A DNA stretch of 10,210 nucleotides from CAVWCW01 sp965365625 (GCA_965365625.1 CBDUCL010000099.1:1-10210); one strand, 5' to 3'. Positions 1 to 8,013 are shown, numbered from the stretch's first letter. Numbers and translations are program-made. The notes: a model not told the origin generated them from the letters alone.

Positions 1-614
1 CACTGCAGACCCACCAGGAGATCGAAGCCGTAAGCCGAGAGGACGGCGGCTTTCGGGTGCGCTGCAGCGGCGGCAGCGAGTGGCGCGCTCGGGATCTGGT
101 GCTCGCCACCCCGGCCCCGGTGGCCGCCGGGCTCTTGGCGCAGGCCTACCCCGAGCTGTCGCAGCTCCTGTCGCAGATCGCCGAGGCAAGCATCGAGACC
201 CTCGCAGTGGTGGTGCCGGCCGAGGCCCTGACCCTAACGCCCCTGGCCGGAATCATCGCCGCCGAGGACGACTTTTTCTCCGCGGTGTCCCGTGACACCC
301 GTCCAGATCCCCGCTACCGGGGCTTCAGCTTTCACTTCCGGCCCAATCGGCTGGACGAACAACAGAAGCTCTCCCGCATCTGCCAGGTGCTGCAGATCGA
401 GCCCGAGCAGATCGCCGACCACGCCAGCACCATCAACAGACTGCCGTCCCTGGCCCTGGGCCATGCCGAGCTGACCTCCGAAATCGACGGCCACCTGGCC
501 GGCGAGCGCCTTGGGCTCACCGGCAACTACTTCGGCGGAGTCTCCATAGAAGACTGCGTGCTGCGCAGTCGAAGCGAGTTCGAGCGGCTGTACTCGAGCA
601 GCAGCGCCACCTGA
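1..614 (+). CDS. FAD-dependent oxidoreductase, protoporphyrinogen oxidase / amine oxidase type (C-terminal part, 5' end outside window)
   Basis: The reading frame is open from the first complete codon at position 3 to TGA at 612-614, so about 203 C-terminal residues are present. A GTG at position 57 is internal and not a real start, because the residues before it (…EIEAVSREDGGFRV) form a typical strand of the substrate/FAD-domain sheet. LVLATPAP is the usual segment in which flavin amine oxidases and HemY-type enzymes return to the FAD domain. LPSLALGHAELTSEID followed by LTGNYFGGVSIEDCVLRS is the C-terminal FAD-contacting motif of protoporphyrinogen oxidases (compare GNY/GNS-x-GVS/G-x-x-DC). 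The GxGxxG dinucleotide fold would lie upstream of the window. A role in oxidising protoporphyrinogen or coproporphyrinogen in heme synthesis is likely by family, but other flavin amine oxidases share this end, so the substrate is uncertain. The gene converges on truD with 133 bp between them and no clear terminator. Confidence 0.75.
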   Translation, partial: LQTHQEIEAVSREDGGFRVRCSGGSEWRARDLVLATPAPVAAGLLAQAYPELSQLLSQIAEASIETLAVVVPAEALTLTPLAGIIAAEDDFFSAVSRDTRPDPRYRGFSFHFRPNRLDEQQKLSRICQVLQIEPEQIADHASTINRLPSLALGHAELTSEIDGHLAGERLGLTGNYFGGVSIEDCVLRSRSEFERLYSSSSAT

Positions 615-747
615 AAGGCGCCTGCCCTGCACGGGAGTCGCAGTGCCTTGGGCCCAACAGCGACGCGACCTGCGCCGAACCGAGGGAGTTGCACCGGTCC
701 GGTTCCTGGCCACCCGTGCGGCCTGAGCGACGCTGGCCTGGCGCGCC

Positions 748-1803
748 TCAATCGACCTCCAACAGCTCCCGCAACAGTGCGGTGGCATAGCTGCCAGCGG
801 GCAGACTGAAGCTCAATTCCAACTCGTCGGCGGCCGTAAAGCCCCAAGCCAAATCGCCCACCGCCACCCGCAGGGCGCGCCGCTCCTGGCTCAGACCGCA
901 GTGCTCGAGCCCCTGGCACCAGAACTCGAAATCCGCCAATACGGCGGCCTCCAATGCTACCGCCAAGCCACCGACCTGGGTGCTGCCGCGCCCCCAGAGG
1001 GGACCGGTGGGGTGCAGACCGAGTTCCGCGGCCCGACGCTCCAACTCGGAGTCTATTTCCCGGGCCGGGAACCAGCTTTGGGTACCTTCGAGCATCAGCA
1101 AGTCACCGGCCAGAGGGCGGTTCCAATTGCCCTGCTCCAGGCGCGCGGCCAACACCTGATTGAACAGCTGGGAGCGGGCGGCGGAGATATACAGGCCGCG
1201 CCGGTGTCGGTCCACGCGCTTGAGGCGGCGGGCAAACAGGGCATCAGCGCGTTCCAGGTTGCCGTAACCATGGCCGAAGCGCTGCTCGCCGAAATAGTTG
1301 GGGAAACCGCCCTGGCGAAGCTGTTGCAGGCGCTGTTCAAGAGCAGGGCGTTGGCCGCTCAGGGCCCGGATCAACAGGCGAAAGCGGTTGCCCTGGAGGG
1401 CGCCCCGGCGCAACTTGCGGCCGTGCCAGATGCGTTCCAAGATCCGGATCTCGTCCGACTCCAGTTCGGACCAATCAGGCTCCGGCCGGCCGGCAAGACG
1501 CAGACTGAACCACTGGCTGGTGACCGCGTTGCGGTCCTTGAGCCCGGCATAACCTACGTCCACGATCGGCAAGCCGCCCAAGCGGGCGAGTTGGCGGGCC
1601 AGCCAATCGGTGTTGGTATTGCGCTTGCGGATGCGCAATAGCAGGTGCTCGCCCTCCCCGTCCGGCTCGAAGCCCGGAATCTCGTCGACCTCGAAGTCCT
1701 CGGCCCGGCTGCGGATGCGACCGCGTCCAGGGGGCGGGCCATAGGCCCGGGGCAGGTCCGCTAGGGGCCGCCAGGCCGGCATCGGCGCGTCGAGGTTGTT
1801 CAT
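748..1803 (-). CDS. truD: tRNA pseudouridine(13) synthase TruD
   Basis: This 351-residue protein is close to the roughly 350 residues usual for TruD, which isomerises uridine 13 of tRNA(Glu) to pseudouridine. The catalytic-aspartate motif GYAGLKDRNAVTSQW is at residues 84-98, with Asp90 as the nucleophile. Other family signatures are NTNTDWLARQLARLGG (62-77), GFPNYFGEQRFG (166-177), AARSQLFNQVLAARL (208-222) and LPAGSYATALLREL (334-347). The start ATG overlaps the ispF stop as ATGA (1800-1803), which fits translational coupling. The GGAGGA upstream (1804-1809) directly abuts this ATG, closer than a normal Shine-Dalgarno spacing. A second in-frame ATG at 1782 (Met8) has no purine-rich site of its own, so I keep the first. 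It is the last gene of the block; the surE-pcm genes that often follow truD in gammaproteobacteria are absent here. Confidence 0.96.
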   Translation of the reverse strand: MNNLDAPMPAWRPLADLPRAYGPPPGRGRIRSRAEDFEVDEIPGFEPDGEGEHLLLRIRKRNTNTDWLARQLARLGGLPIVDVGYAGLKDRNAVTSQWFSLRLAGRPEPDWSELESDEIRILERIWHGRKLRRGALQGNRFRLLIRALSGQRPALEQRLQQLRQGGFPNYFGEQRFGHGYGNLERADALFARRLKRVDRHRRGLYISAARSQLFNQVLAARLEQGNWNRPLAGDLLMLEGTQSWFPAREIDSELERRAAELGLHPTGPLWGRGSTQVGGLAVALEAAVLADFEFWCQGLEHCGLSQERRALRVAVGDLAWGFTAADELELSFSLPAGSYATALLRELLEVD

Positions 1804-2270
1804 TCCTCCAGCAACACCGCCGCGTAGGCGGCGATGCCCTCGCCGCGCCCGGTGAAGCCCATGCCCTCGGTGGTAGTGGCCTTGACATTGACCCGAGCTG
1901 GCTCGATCTCTAGGTCGCTCGCCAGCAGGGCACGCATGGCCGGGATATGGGGCGCCAGCTTTGGGCGTTGGGCCACCAGCGTGAGATCGGCGTTGTGAAC
2001 GTGCAGCCCGTTTCGGTGCAAGCTTGCCAGCACCCGGCGCAACAGGATGCGACTATCGATGCCGGCGAACTCGGCGCTGTTGTCGGGAAAGTGATGGCCA
2101 ATGTCGCCCAGTCCGGCCGCCCCGAGCAGGGCGTCGCACAGGGCGTGGATCAAAACATCGCCGTCGGAGTGGGCCGCCAGCCCCTGCGGGTGGGGAATGG
2201 TCACTCCGCCGAGCACCAGGGGCCGGCCCTCGGCGAAGCGGTGAGCGTCGTAGCCCTGTCCGATGCGCAT
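1800..2270 (-). CDS. ispF: 2-C-methyl-D-erythritol 2,4-cyclodiphosphate synthase IspF
   Basis: This 156-residue protein is the usual length for IspF, which cyclises CDP-ME 2-phosphate to MEcPP with loss of CMP in the non-mevalonate isoprenoid pathway. The metal ligands are visible as Asp8 and His10 in GQGYDAHRF and His42 in GDVLIHALCDA. IGHHFPD (57-63) and the ATTTEGMGFTGRGEG loop (131-145) complete the active site. The enzyme is a cytoplasmic trimer in studied members. The frame stays open upstream into ispD, but the start at 2270 is preferred: a perfect AGGAGG (2277-2282) lies 6 nt before that ATG, and the family begins exactly at MRIGQGYD. It lies 1 nt after the ispD stop and overlaps truD by 4 bp, so all three are probably translated from one message. 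Confidence 0.97.
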   Translation of the reverse strand: MRIGQGYDAHRFAEGRPLVLGGVTIPHPQGLAAHSDGDVLIHALCDALLGAAGLGDIGHHFPDNSAEFAGIDSRILLRRVLASLHRNGLHVHNADLTLVAQRPKLAPHIPAMRALLASDLEIEPARVNVKATTTEGMGFTGRGEGIAAYAAVLLEE

Positions 2271-2271
2271 T

Positions 2272-2973
2272 TCAGCCCTCCTGCTGTTGTCCGAGGTAGA
2301 AGGTGGCCAGTGCCAGGTCTTCGGGCCGGGTGATCTTGAGGTTATCGCCGGCACCCTCCACCAGCAGCGGACGGTCACCGGCCAATTCCATGGCACTGGC
2401 CTCGTCGGTTACCAACCGGCCCTCGGCGAGGGCCCGCTCCAACGCTTGGCGCAGAGGACCGAGGTGAAACATCTGGGGGGTATAGGCGTGCCAGAGGCCC
2501 TCCCGGGGCACCGTGGCTTCGATCCGCCGGTCGGGGCCGGCGCGTTTCATGGTGTCGTGCACCGGCCGGCCCAACAGACCACCCACCGGGTGAGCGCTGA
2601 GCTGCTCGATCAGCCGCGCTAGATCGCTCGGCCGCAGGCAGGGCCGGGCAGCATCGTGCACCAGCACCCAATCGTCGGCGGCGGCGCGCCTGGACAGGGC
2701 CTGCAGGGCATTGAGCACCGAGTGACAACGCTCGCTGCCGCCATCGACCCGGGTAACCCGGGGATCCTTGTAGAACCCGCTGTCGGGCCACCAGCCATCG
2801 TCCGGAGACAGGGCCAGGTAGACACCTTCGATGCGGGGATGGTCCAGCAGCCGGTCCAGGGTATGGTCGAGGACAGTGCGTCCACGCAGCGGCAGGTACT
2901 GCTTGGGCAGCGCGGAGCCCATGCGCTTGCCGACGCCGGCGGCCGGCACCAGGGCCCAGTAGGCGGGGCTCAC
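2272..2973 (-). CDS. ispD: 2-C-methyl-D-erythritol 4-phosphate cytidylyltransferase IspD
   Basis: This 233-residue protein matches the normal IspD length. It transfers CMP from CTP to methylerythritol phosphate, giving CDP-ME, the third step of the MEP pathway. The nucleotide-binding N-terminus reads VPAAGVGKRMGSALPKQYLPL, with Arg17 and Lys24 in the positions of the E. coli catalytic Arg20 and Lys27. DGGSERCHSVLNAL (77-90), WVLVHDAARPC (102-112), VPREGLW (155-161), TDEASAME (189-196) and NLKITRPEDL with Lys213 are further family motifs. The start is GTG at 2973, with GGAGG at 2981-2985 seven nt upstream, and it overlaps the ftsB stop as GTGA. The next gene, ispF, acts two steps later; the intervening kinase gene ispE is not in this window. 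Confidence 0.97.
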   Translation of the reverse strand: MSPAYWALVPAAGVGKRMGSALPKQYLPLRGRTVLDHTLDRLLDHPRIEGVYLALSPDDGWWPDSGFYKDPRVTRVDGGSERCHSVLNALQALSRRAAADDWVLVHDAARPCLRPSDLARLIEQLSAHPVGGLLGRPVHDTMKRAGPDRRIEATVPREGLWHAYTPQMFHLGPLRQALERALAEGRLVTDEASAMELAGDRPLLVEGAGDNLKITRPEDLALATFYLGQQQEG

Positions 2974-3254
2974 TCCGCGGCCTCCGGCTCCACCACCTGG
3001 TAGAAGATCTCCCCCGGTTTGACCATGCCGAGTTCGTTGCGCGCTCGCTCCTCGATCGCCGCCATTCCCTCGCGAAGGTCGTCGACCTCGGCCTGCAGGG
3101 AACGGTTGCGGGCCCGCAGGCGCTCCAGCTCATTGCGCTGGTGTTCGATCTCGTGGCGCAGATTGTTCACCTCGGCCAAGCTCCCCTCGCCCACCCAGAG
3201 ACGGTACTGGAGCAGCACGAACAGCAGTGCCAGGATCCCGATCAGCAGCCGCAA
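2970..3254 (-). CDS. ftsB: cell division protein FtsB
   Basis: This 94-residue bitopic membrane protein is of the FtsB/DivIC type. It has a short cytoplasmic start, one membrane helix (about residues 2-17, then QYRLWVGEGS), a charged coiled coil (about 26-63) and the conserved end ERARNELGMVKPGEIFYQVV (69-88), close to E. coli FtsB. In that family FtsB forms the FtsQ-FtsL-FtsB complex that regulates septal peptidoglycan synthesis. The start is TTG at 3254, the only start codon that gives the normal N-terminus: an in-frame TGA (the eno stop) lies just two codons before it. No good Shine-Dalgarno sequence is seen, so initiation may depend on ribosomes finishing eno. It overlaps ispD by 4 bp. 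The eno-ftsB-ispD order is common in gammaproteobacteria. Confidence 0.95.
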   Translation of the reverse strand: MRLLIGILALLFVLLQYRLWVGEGSLAEVNNLRHEIEHQRNELERLRARNRSLQAEVDDLREGMAAIEERARNELGMVKPGEIFYQVVEPEAAE

Positions 3255-3260
3255 CGTAGG

Positions 3261-4538
3261 TCAGAGCCCGGGGAAGGCCCCGCGGCCGGCGTAAACCGCA
3301 TCGCTGCCGAGCTGGTCTTCGATCCGCATCAACTGGTTGTACTTGGCCACCCGGTCGGAGCGGCACAGGGAACCGGTCTTGATCTGGCCGGTGTTGGCCG
3401 CCACCACCAGGTCAGCAATAGTGGTGTCCTCGGTCTCGCCGGAGCGGTGCGAGACTACCGCGCTGTAGCCCGCGGCATGGGCCATGTCGATGGCCGCCAG
3501 GGTCTCGGTCAGGGTACCGATCTGGTTGAACTTAATGAGGATCGAGTTGGCGATCTTCTCGTCGATACCGCGCTTGAGAATGCTGGTGTTGGTTACGAAC
3601 AGGTCGTCGCCCACCAGTTGCACCCGGTTGCCCAAGCGCTCGGTGAGAATCTTCCAACCGTCCCAGTCACCCTCGTCCATGGCGTCTTCGATGGAAATGA
3701 TCGGGTACTGGTCGACCCACCCCGCCAGGTAGTCGACGAACTCCGCGGCGCTGAACTTGCGGCCCTCGGAGGCGAGATCGTAGACCCCGTCCCGGTAGAA
3801 TTCGGAGCTAGCCACGTCCAGGCCCAAATAGATGTCCTGGCCGGCACGGAATCCCGCCTTTTCGATCGCCTCCAGAATCACCTCGATGGCTGCTTCATTG
3901 GACGACAGATCCGGGGCAAAGCCGCCCTCGTCGCCCACCGCAGTGGCTAGGCCACGCCCGGACAGCACGCTCTGGAGAGCATGGAAGACCTCGGCGCCGT
4001 AGCGCACCGCCTCGCGGATGGAACCGGCACCTACCGGCAGAATCATGAACTCTTGCAGGTCAACGCTGTTGGCGGCATGGGCACCGCCATTGATGATATT
4101 CATCATCGGCACCGGCAGCCGATACTGGCCGCGACCCAGGGATTGGTAAAGAGGCAGGGCCTTTTCTTGAGCCGCAGCATGGGCGGCCGCAAGAGAGGCG
4201 GCGAGGATCGCATTGGCCCCCAGGCGCGCCTTGTTGTCAGTGCCATCGAGAGCGATCATGCGCTGGTCGAGCTGGGCCTGATCGCCGCAGTCCATCCCCA
4301 CTAGAGCATCTCGGATCTCGCCGCCGATATTTGCCGCGGCGGTGAGCACGCCTTTGCCCCCATAGCGAGCCTTGTCTCCATCGCGCAGCTCCAAGGCCTC
4401 GCGCGAGCCGGTGGAGGCTCCGGATGGGGCCGCCGCCCGGCCGATGGCCCCGGCGGCAGTGATCACGTCTGCCTCGACCGTGGGGTTGCCCCGAGAATCC
4501 AGGATCTCGCGTCCGCGAATCTCTACGATTTCAGACAT
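3261..4538 (-). CDS. eno: enolase (phosphopyruvate hydratase)
   Basis: This 425-residue protein is full length for bacterial enolase, which interconverts 2-phosphoglycerate and phosphoenolpyruvate in glycolysis and gluconeogenesis. In RNase E-containing bacteria it may also be a degradosome component. The N-terminus MSEIVEIRGREILDSRGNPT is diagnostic. GDEGGFAPD carries the catalytic Glu204, and the signature ILIKFNQIGTLTET (333-346) carries Lys336. Mg2+ ligands are Asp241 (LGLDVASSEF), Glu284 (SIEDAMDE) and Asp311 (VGDDLFVTN). SHRSGETEDT (363-372) is the second active-site loop. The ATG is preceded by GGAG at 4544-4547, six nt away. A 91-nt gap to kdsA may carry its own promoter. ftsB follows after 6 nt in the same frame. 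Confidence 0.98.
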   Translation of the reverse strand: MSEIVEIRGREILDSRGNPTVEADVITAAGAIGRAAAPSGASTGSREALELRDGDKARYGGKGVLTAAANIGGEIRDALVGMDCGDQAQLDQRMIALDGTDNKARLGANAILAASLAAAHAAAQEKALPLYQSLGRGQYRLPVPMMNIINGGAHAANSVDLQEFMILPVGAGSIREAVRYGAEVFHALQSVLSGRGLATAVGDEGGFAPDLSSNEAAIEVILEAIEKAGFRAGQDIYLGLDVASSEFYRDGVYDLASEGRKFSAAEFVDYLAGWVDQYPIISIEDAMDEGDWDGWKILTERLGNRVQLVGDDLFVTNTSILKRGIDEKIANSILIKFNQIGTLTETLAAIDMAHAAGYSAVVSHRSGETEDTTIADLVVAANTGQIKTGSLCRSDRVAKYNQLMRIEDQLGSDAVYAGRGAFPGL

Positions 4539-4629
4539 ATTGACTCCGTTTGTCCGTACTTTTAAAGAAGAGAAAGATTAGGGTTGCCCGCCCCTTGTCA
4601 TTAGCAAGGAGCGAGCCAATGCTTGCATG
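4539..4629 (-). promoter_or_regulatory. kdsA-eno intergenic region with hairpin and possible weak eno promoter
   Basis: This is the only sizeable gap inside the pyrG-truD block. On the minus strand an 8-bp stem with one G-U pair (arms 4605-4612 and 4590-4597, 7-nt loop) lies just after the kdsA stop. It is not followed directly by a T run, so it is a poor intrinsic terminator at best. An ATGACA (4596-4601) and a TAATCT (4575-4580) 15 nt apart could be weak -35 and -10 elements for eno. The eno Shine-Dalgarno GGAG is at 4544-4547. A pyrimidine-rich stretch (CTTTCTCTTCTTT on the minus strand) lies between. The eno ribosome binding site is clear; the promoter and terminator readings are speculative. 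Confidence 0.25.
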
Positions 4630-5459
4630 CTAGAGGGAATCTTCGACGAACCCGCGCCCCTTGACCGTGCGGTCCAGCTCCGCCAGGGTCTTGAGCAGTT
4701 CGCCAATGCGGGCCAGTGGCCAGGAGTTGGGACCATCGCTAAGGGCCTGTTCCGGATCCGGGTGGGTTTCCATAAACAGGCCGGCCACCCCCGCTGCCAC
4801 GGCGGCGCGCGCCAGAACCGGCACGAATTCCCGCTGCCCGCCGGAACAACTGCCCTGCCCCCCCGGCAGCTGCACCGAGTGGGTGGCGTCGAAAACCACC
4901 GGGCAATCGGTCTCTCGCATCACCGCCAAGGAGCGCATGTCGGAGACTAGGTTGTTATAGCCGAACGAAACCCCCCGCTCGCACACCATGATCTGCTCGT
5001 TGCCCGCCGCCCGGGCCTTGGCCACCACGTGGCGCATGTCCCAGGGGGCGAGGAACTGTCCCTTCTTGATGTTCACCGGTTTGCCAGCGGCTGCCGCGCG
5101 CTGGATAAAATTGGTCTGGCGGCACAAGAAGGCCGGTGTCTGCAGCACATCCACCACGGCGGCCACCTCGTCCATCGGTGTGTCTTCGTGCACGTCGGTG
5201 AGCACCGGCACTCCGATCTGGCTTCGCACCTTTTCGAGGATCCGCAGCCCCTCTTCCATGCCGGGCCCGCGGAAGCTATCGCCCGAGGAGCGGTTGGCCT
5301 TGTCATAGGAGGACTTGTAGATAAAAGGGATGGCCAAGGCGTCGGTGATCTCCTTGAGACGACCCGCGGTGTCCAGGGCCATCTGCTCGCTCTCCACCAC
5401 GCAGGTGCCCGCAATCAGAAACAGGGGCCGATCCAGACCGGCCTCGAAGTGACAGAGCT

Positions 5460-5463
<4 letters not shown>
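4630..5463 (-). CDS. kdsA: 3-deoxy-8-phosphooctulonate synthase KdsA, metal-dependent type
   Basis: This 277-residue protein condenses phosphoenolpyruvate with arabinose-5-phosphate to give KDO-8-phosphate for the lipopolysaccharide inner core. Diagnostic motifs are SSYDKANRSS (51-60), FLCRQTNFIQRAA (112-124), NIKKGQFLAPWDM (131-143), FGYNNLVSDMRSL (167-179), FDATHSVQLPGG (191-202) and METHPDPEQALSDGPN (231-246). The N-terminal motif is IAGTCVVES with Cys21, where the metal-independent E. coli type has Asn. Cys21, His195, Glu232 and Asp243 match the Aquifex metal ligands Cys11, His185, Glu222 and Asp233 with a constant offset of 10, so I infer the metallo class. The frame is open upstream, but the start at 5463 is preferred because it fits the family N-terminus and overlaps the pyrG stop as ATGA. 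AAGGTGG about 8 nt upstream can serve as ribosome binding site. Confidence 0.97.
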
Positions 5464-7112
<1,649 letters not shown>

Positions 7113-7233
7113 TGGGCAAGATCCGAAGGACGGAGGAGACGAGGTAAAAAAACACTCGGACGTTACCAGATTACGGGCGCACGCTCAATCGCCAAGGCCC
7201 TATGGACAGCTCTATAGGCGGTGCAAAAATAGC

Positions 7234-7259
7234 ATCTATTTTCCTTGAAATTAATAGAT
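7234..7259. repeat. inverted repeat ATCTATT-N12-AATAGAT
   Basis: Two perfect 7-bp arms (7234-7240 and 7253-7259) are separated by 12 bp in the AT-rich core of the pyrG / sulfur globule protein control region. The arm spacing, roughly two helical turns centre to centre, would suit a dimeric DNA-binding protein. No regulator is recognised from the sequence, and an AT-rich stretch can give such arms by chance. Confidence 0.35.
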
Positions 7260-7350
7260 TAAAAACACTTACTCAAGTTGATTATAGGATCAGGCCAACG
7301 GACCTCGGCTTCCCGGTCTGGCCCTCTTCGGAAGGCCGAAAAATTCGTTC

Positions 7351-7356
7351 TATACT
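7351..7356 (+). promoter_or_regulatory. possible -10 element (TATACT) for the sulfur globule protein gene
   Basis: TATACT matches the sigma-70 -10 consensus at five of six positions. The sequence 18 bp upstream (TTCGGA) is a poor -35 and forms part of a TTCGG-AAGG-CCGAA inverted repeat (7327-7340), which could instead be an operator or activator site. Transcription from here would give a leader of about 100 nt containing the 7391-7422 hairpin. Confidence 0.35.
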
Positions 7357-7452
7357 TAAGTCGGCGTTCAAGCTTCGAACCGCTATTGAATCCGGCCTCG
7401 GCACTCAGGCGCTCGGGCCGGAAATCTGTATATCCGAGACCTTGCAGAATAT

Positions 7453-7458
7453 GGAGGA
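7453..7458 (+). promoter_or_regulatory. ribosome binding site GGAGGA deciding the start at 7466
   Basis: A near-perfect Shine-Dalgarno GGAGGA ends 7 nt before the ATG at 7466. It fixes that ATG as the start even though the same frame is open for 88 further codons upstream. Confidence 0.85.
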
Positions 7459-7465
7459 TCGAAAC

Positions 7466-7807
7466 ATGCGCAAGTTTGCGAAGGTTTTTTGCATTGCCAG
7501 CGTAGCCGCGGTCGCTGGCCTTACGGCGCAGTCCGCCCAGGCATGGTGGGGCGGCGGGCCTTGGGGTGGTTGGCCAGGCTCCAGCGGTTGGGGCGATGAC
7601 TGGTTCGGTGATGGCTGGGGGGATTTCAACATGTCCATGAGCGGTGGTGGCCGCGGTTGGGGCCGTAACCGCTACTACAACCACTACGGCCCTTGGTGGG
7701 GTGGCCCCTATGGCTATGGCGGCTATCCCGGCTGGGGCGGCTGGGGCGCTCCCTACGGAGTACCTTACGTGGCGCCGGTAGCGCCGGCGCCCGCCGCTGA
7801 AAAATAA
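7466..7807 (+). CDS. sulfur globule protein-like exported Gly/Trp/Tyr-rich structural protein
   Basis: This is a 113-residue preprotein. The signal peptide has MRKFAK, a hydrophobic stretch IASVAAVAGL and a cleavage site AQA|W after residue 26. The mature 87 residues contain 27 Gly, 12 Trp, 10 Pro, 8 Tyr and no Cys, arranged as loose repeats such as WWGGGPWGGW, GPWWGGPYGYGGYPGW and a Pro/Ala/Val tail ending APAPAAEK. This build matches the sulfur globule envelope proteins (Sgp, CV1/CV2 type) of purple sulfur bacteria, which coat periplasmic sulfur deposits. Assignment rests on composition, signal peptide and overall pattern, since such proteins diverge quickly; another exported glycine-rich surface protein is the main alternative. 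The gene is monocistronic, with a strong GGAGGA site before and an intrinsic terminator after it. No other sulfur-oxidation gene is in the window. Confidence 0.78.
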   Translation: MRKFAKVFCIASVAAVAGLTAQSAQAWWGGGPWGGWPGSSGWGDDWFGDGWGDFNMSMSGGGRGWGRNRYYNHYGPWWGGPYGYGGYPGWGGWGAPYGVPYVAPVAPAPAAEK

Positions 7808-7832
7808 TCCCACAGATTCGAGCGGCGCTCTT

Positions 7833-7868
7833 ATGGGCCGTGTCCCATTGGACGCGGCCCATTTGTTT
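7833..7868 (+). terminator. intrinsic terminator of the sulfur globule protein gene
   Basis: A 13-bp stem with one G-U pair (arms 7833-7845 and 7850-7862) and loop CATT is followed by TTTGTTT. It lies 25 nt after the TAA at 7807 and separates this gene from fnr, so the two plus-strand genes are probably transcribed separately. Confidence 0.9.
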
Positions 7869-7954
7869 CGCCGAATTAGGGGCGTTCGCGCGATCAGTGT
7901 TGCTCGCCGAGACCACAATTGCGGCAAGGTTTTTCGCAGTTTTGCACTAGGTTG

Positions 7955-7968
7955 TTGATCCAGATCAA
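7955..7968. promoter_or_regulatory. perfect FNR box TTGATCCAGATCAA
   Basis: The site matches the FNR consensus TTGAT-N4-ATCAA at all ten defined positions. Its centre (7961.5) is about 52 nt before the GTG start of fnr. The Shine-Dalgarno sequence is at 8002-8006, so a class II promoter with the box at -41.5 would leave almost no leader. Overlap with the core promoter and autorepression, as known for E. coli fnr, is the more natural reading. I cannot place the -10 and -35 with confidence. Confidence 0.88.
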
Positions 7969-8013
7969 CCGAGAGGGCAGAATATTCGGTGCGCACTCTA
8001 CAGGAGCCCACGG

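Larger units (their letters stand above)
7113..7465. promoter_or_regulatory. divergent control region between pyrG (-) and the sulfur globule protein gene (+)
   Basis: This 353-bp region has no convincing gene. It holds an AT-rich core (about 7225-7290) in otherwise GC-rich DNA. On the minus strand a perfect TATAAT (7281-7286) could be the pyrG -10, but I see no good -35 at 15-18 nt. On the plus strand TATACT (7351-7356) is the best -10 for the downstream gene, with a poor -35 (TTCGGA at 7327-7332). Inverted repeats are CCTAT/ATAGG (7199-7218), ATCTATT/AATAGAT (7234-7259), TTCGG/CCGAA (7327-7340) and TCCGGCC/GGCCGGA (7391-7422). From TATACT the plus-strand leader would be about 100 nt. Promoter assignments are tentative; the repeats are directly visible. 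Confidence 0.5.

Noticed and set aside
2271..2396. N-terminal extension of ispF into ispD
   Set aside because: The perfect AGGAGG six nt before 2270 and the family start MRIGQGYD fix the start; the extension is out-of-frame ispD sequence.
3141..3950. 269-codon plus-strand open frame antisense to eno and ftsB
   Set aside because: It is a shadow of the strongly conserved enolase codons; no motif, ribosome binding site or promoter supports it. The similar long plus-strand frames at 901-1641 and 5841-6656 are rejected for the same reason.
7278..7293. TTGAT…ATCAG as a second FNR box in the pyrG / sulfur globule control region
   Set aside because: The half-sites are 6 bp apart instead of 4 and the second half-site is imperfect, so it does not fit the FNR consensus.
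7202..7465. In-frame 88-codon extension upstream of the sulfur globule protein start
   Set aside because: It would bury the signal peptide at residue 89, spans the AT-rich control region, and has no ribosome binding site as good as GGAGGA before 7466.
7259..8011. 250-codon minus-strand open frame opposite the sulfur globule gene and fnr promoter
   Set aside because: It overlaps a well-supported gene, its terminator and the FNR box; the product is Arg/Ala/Pro-rich with no recognisable motif, as expected for an antisense frame in GC-rich DNA.
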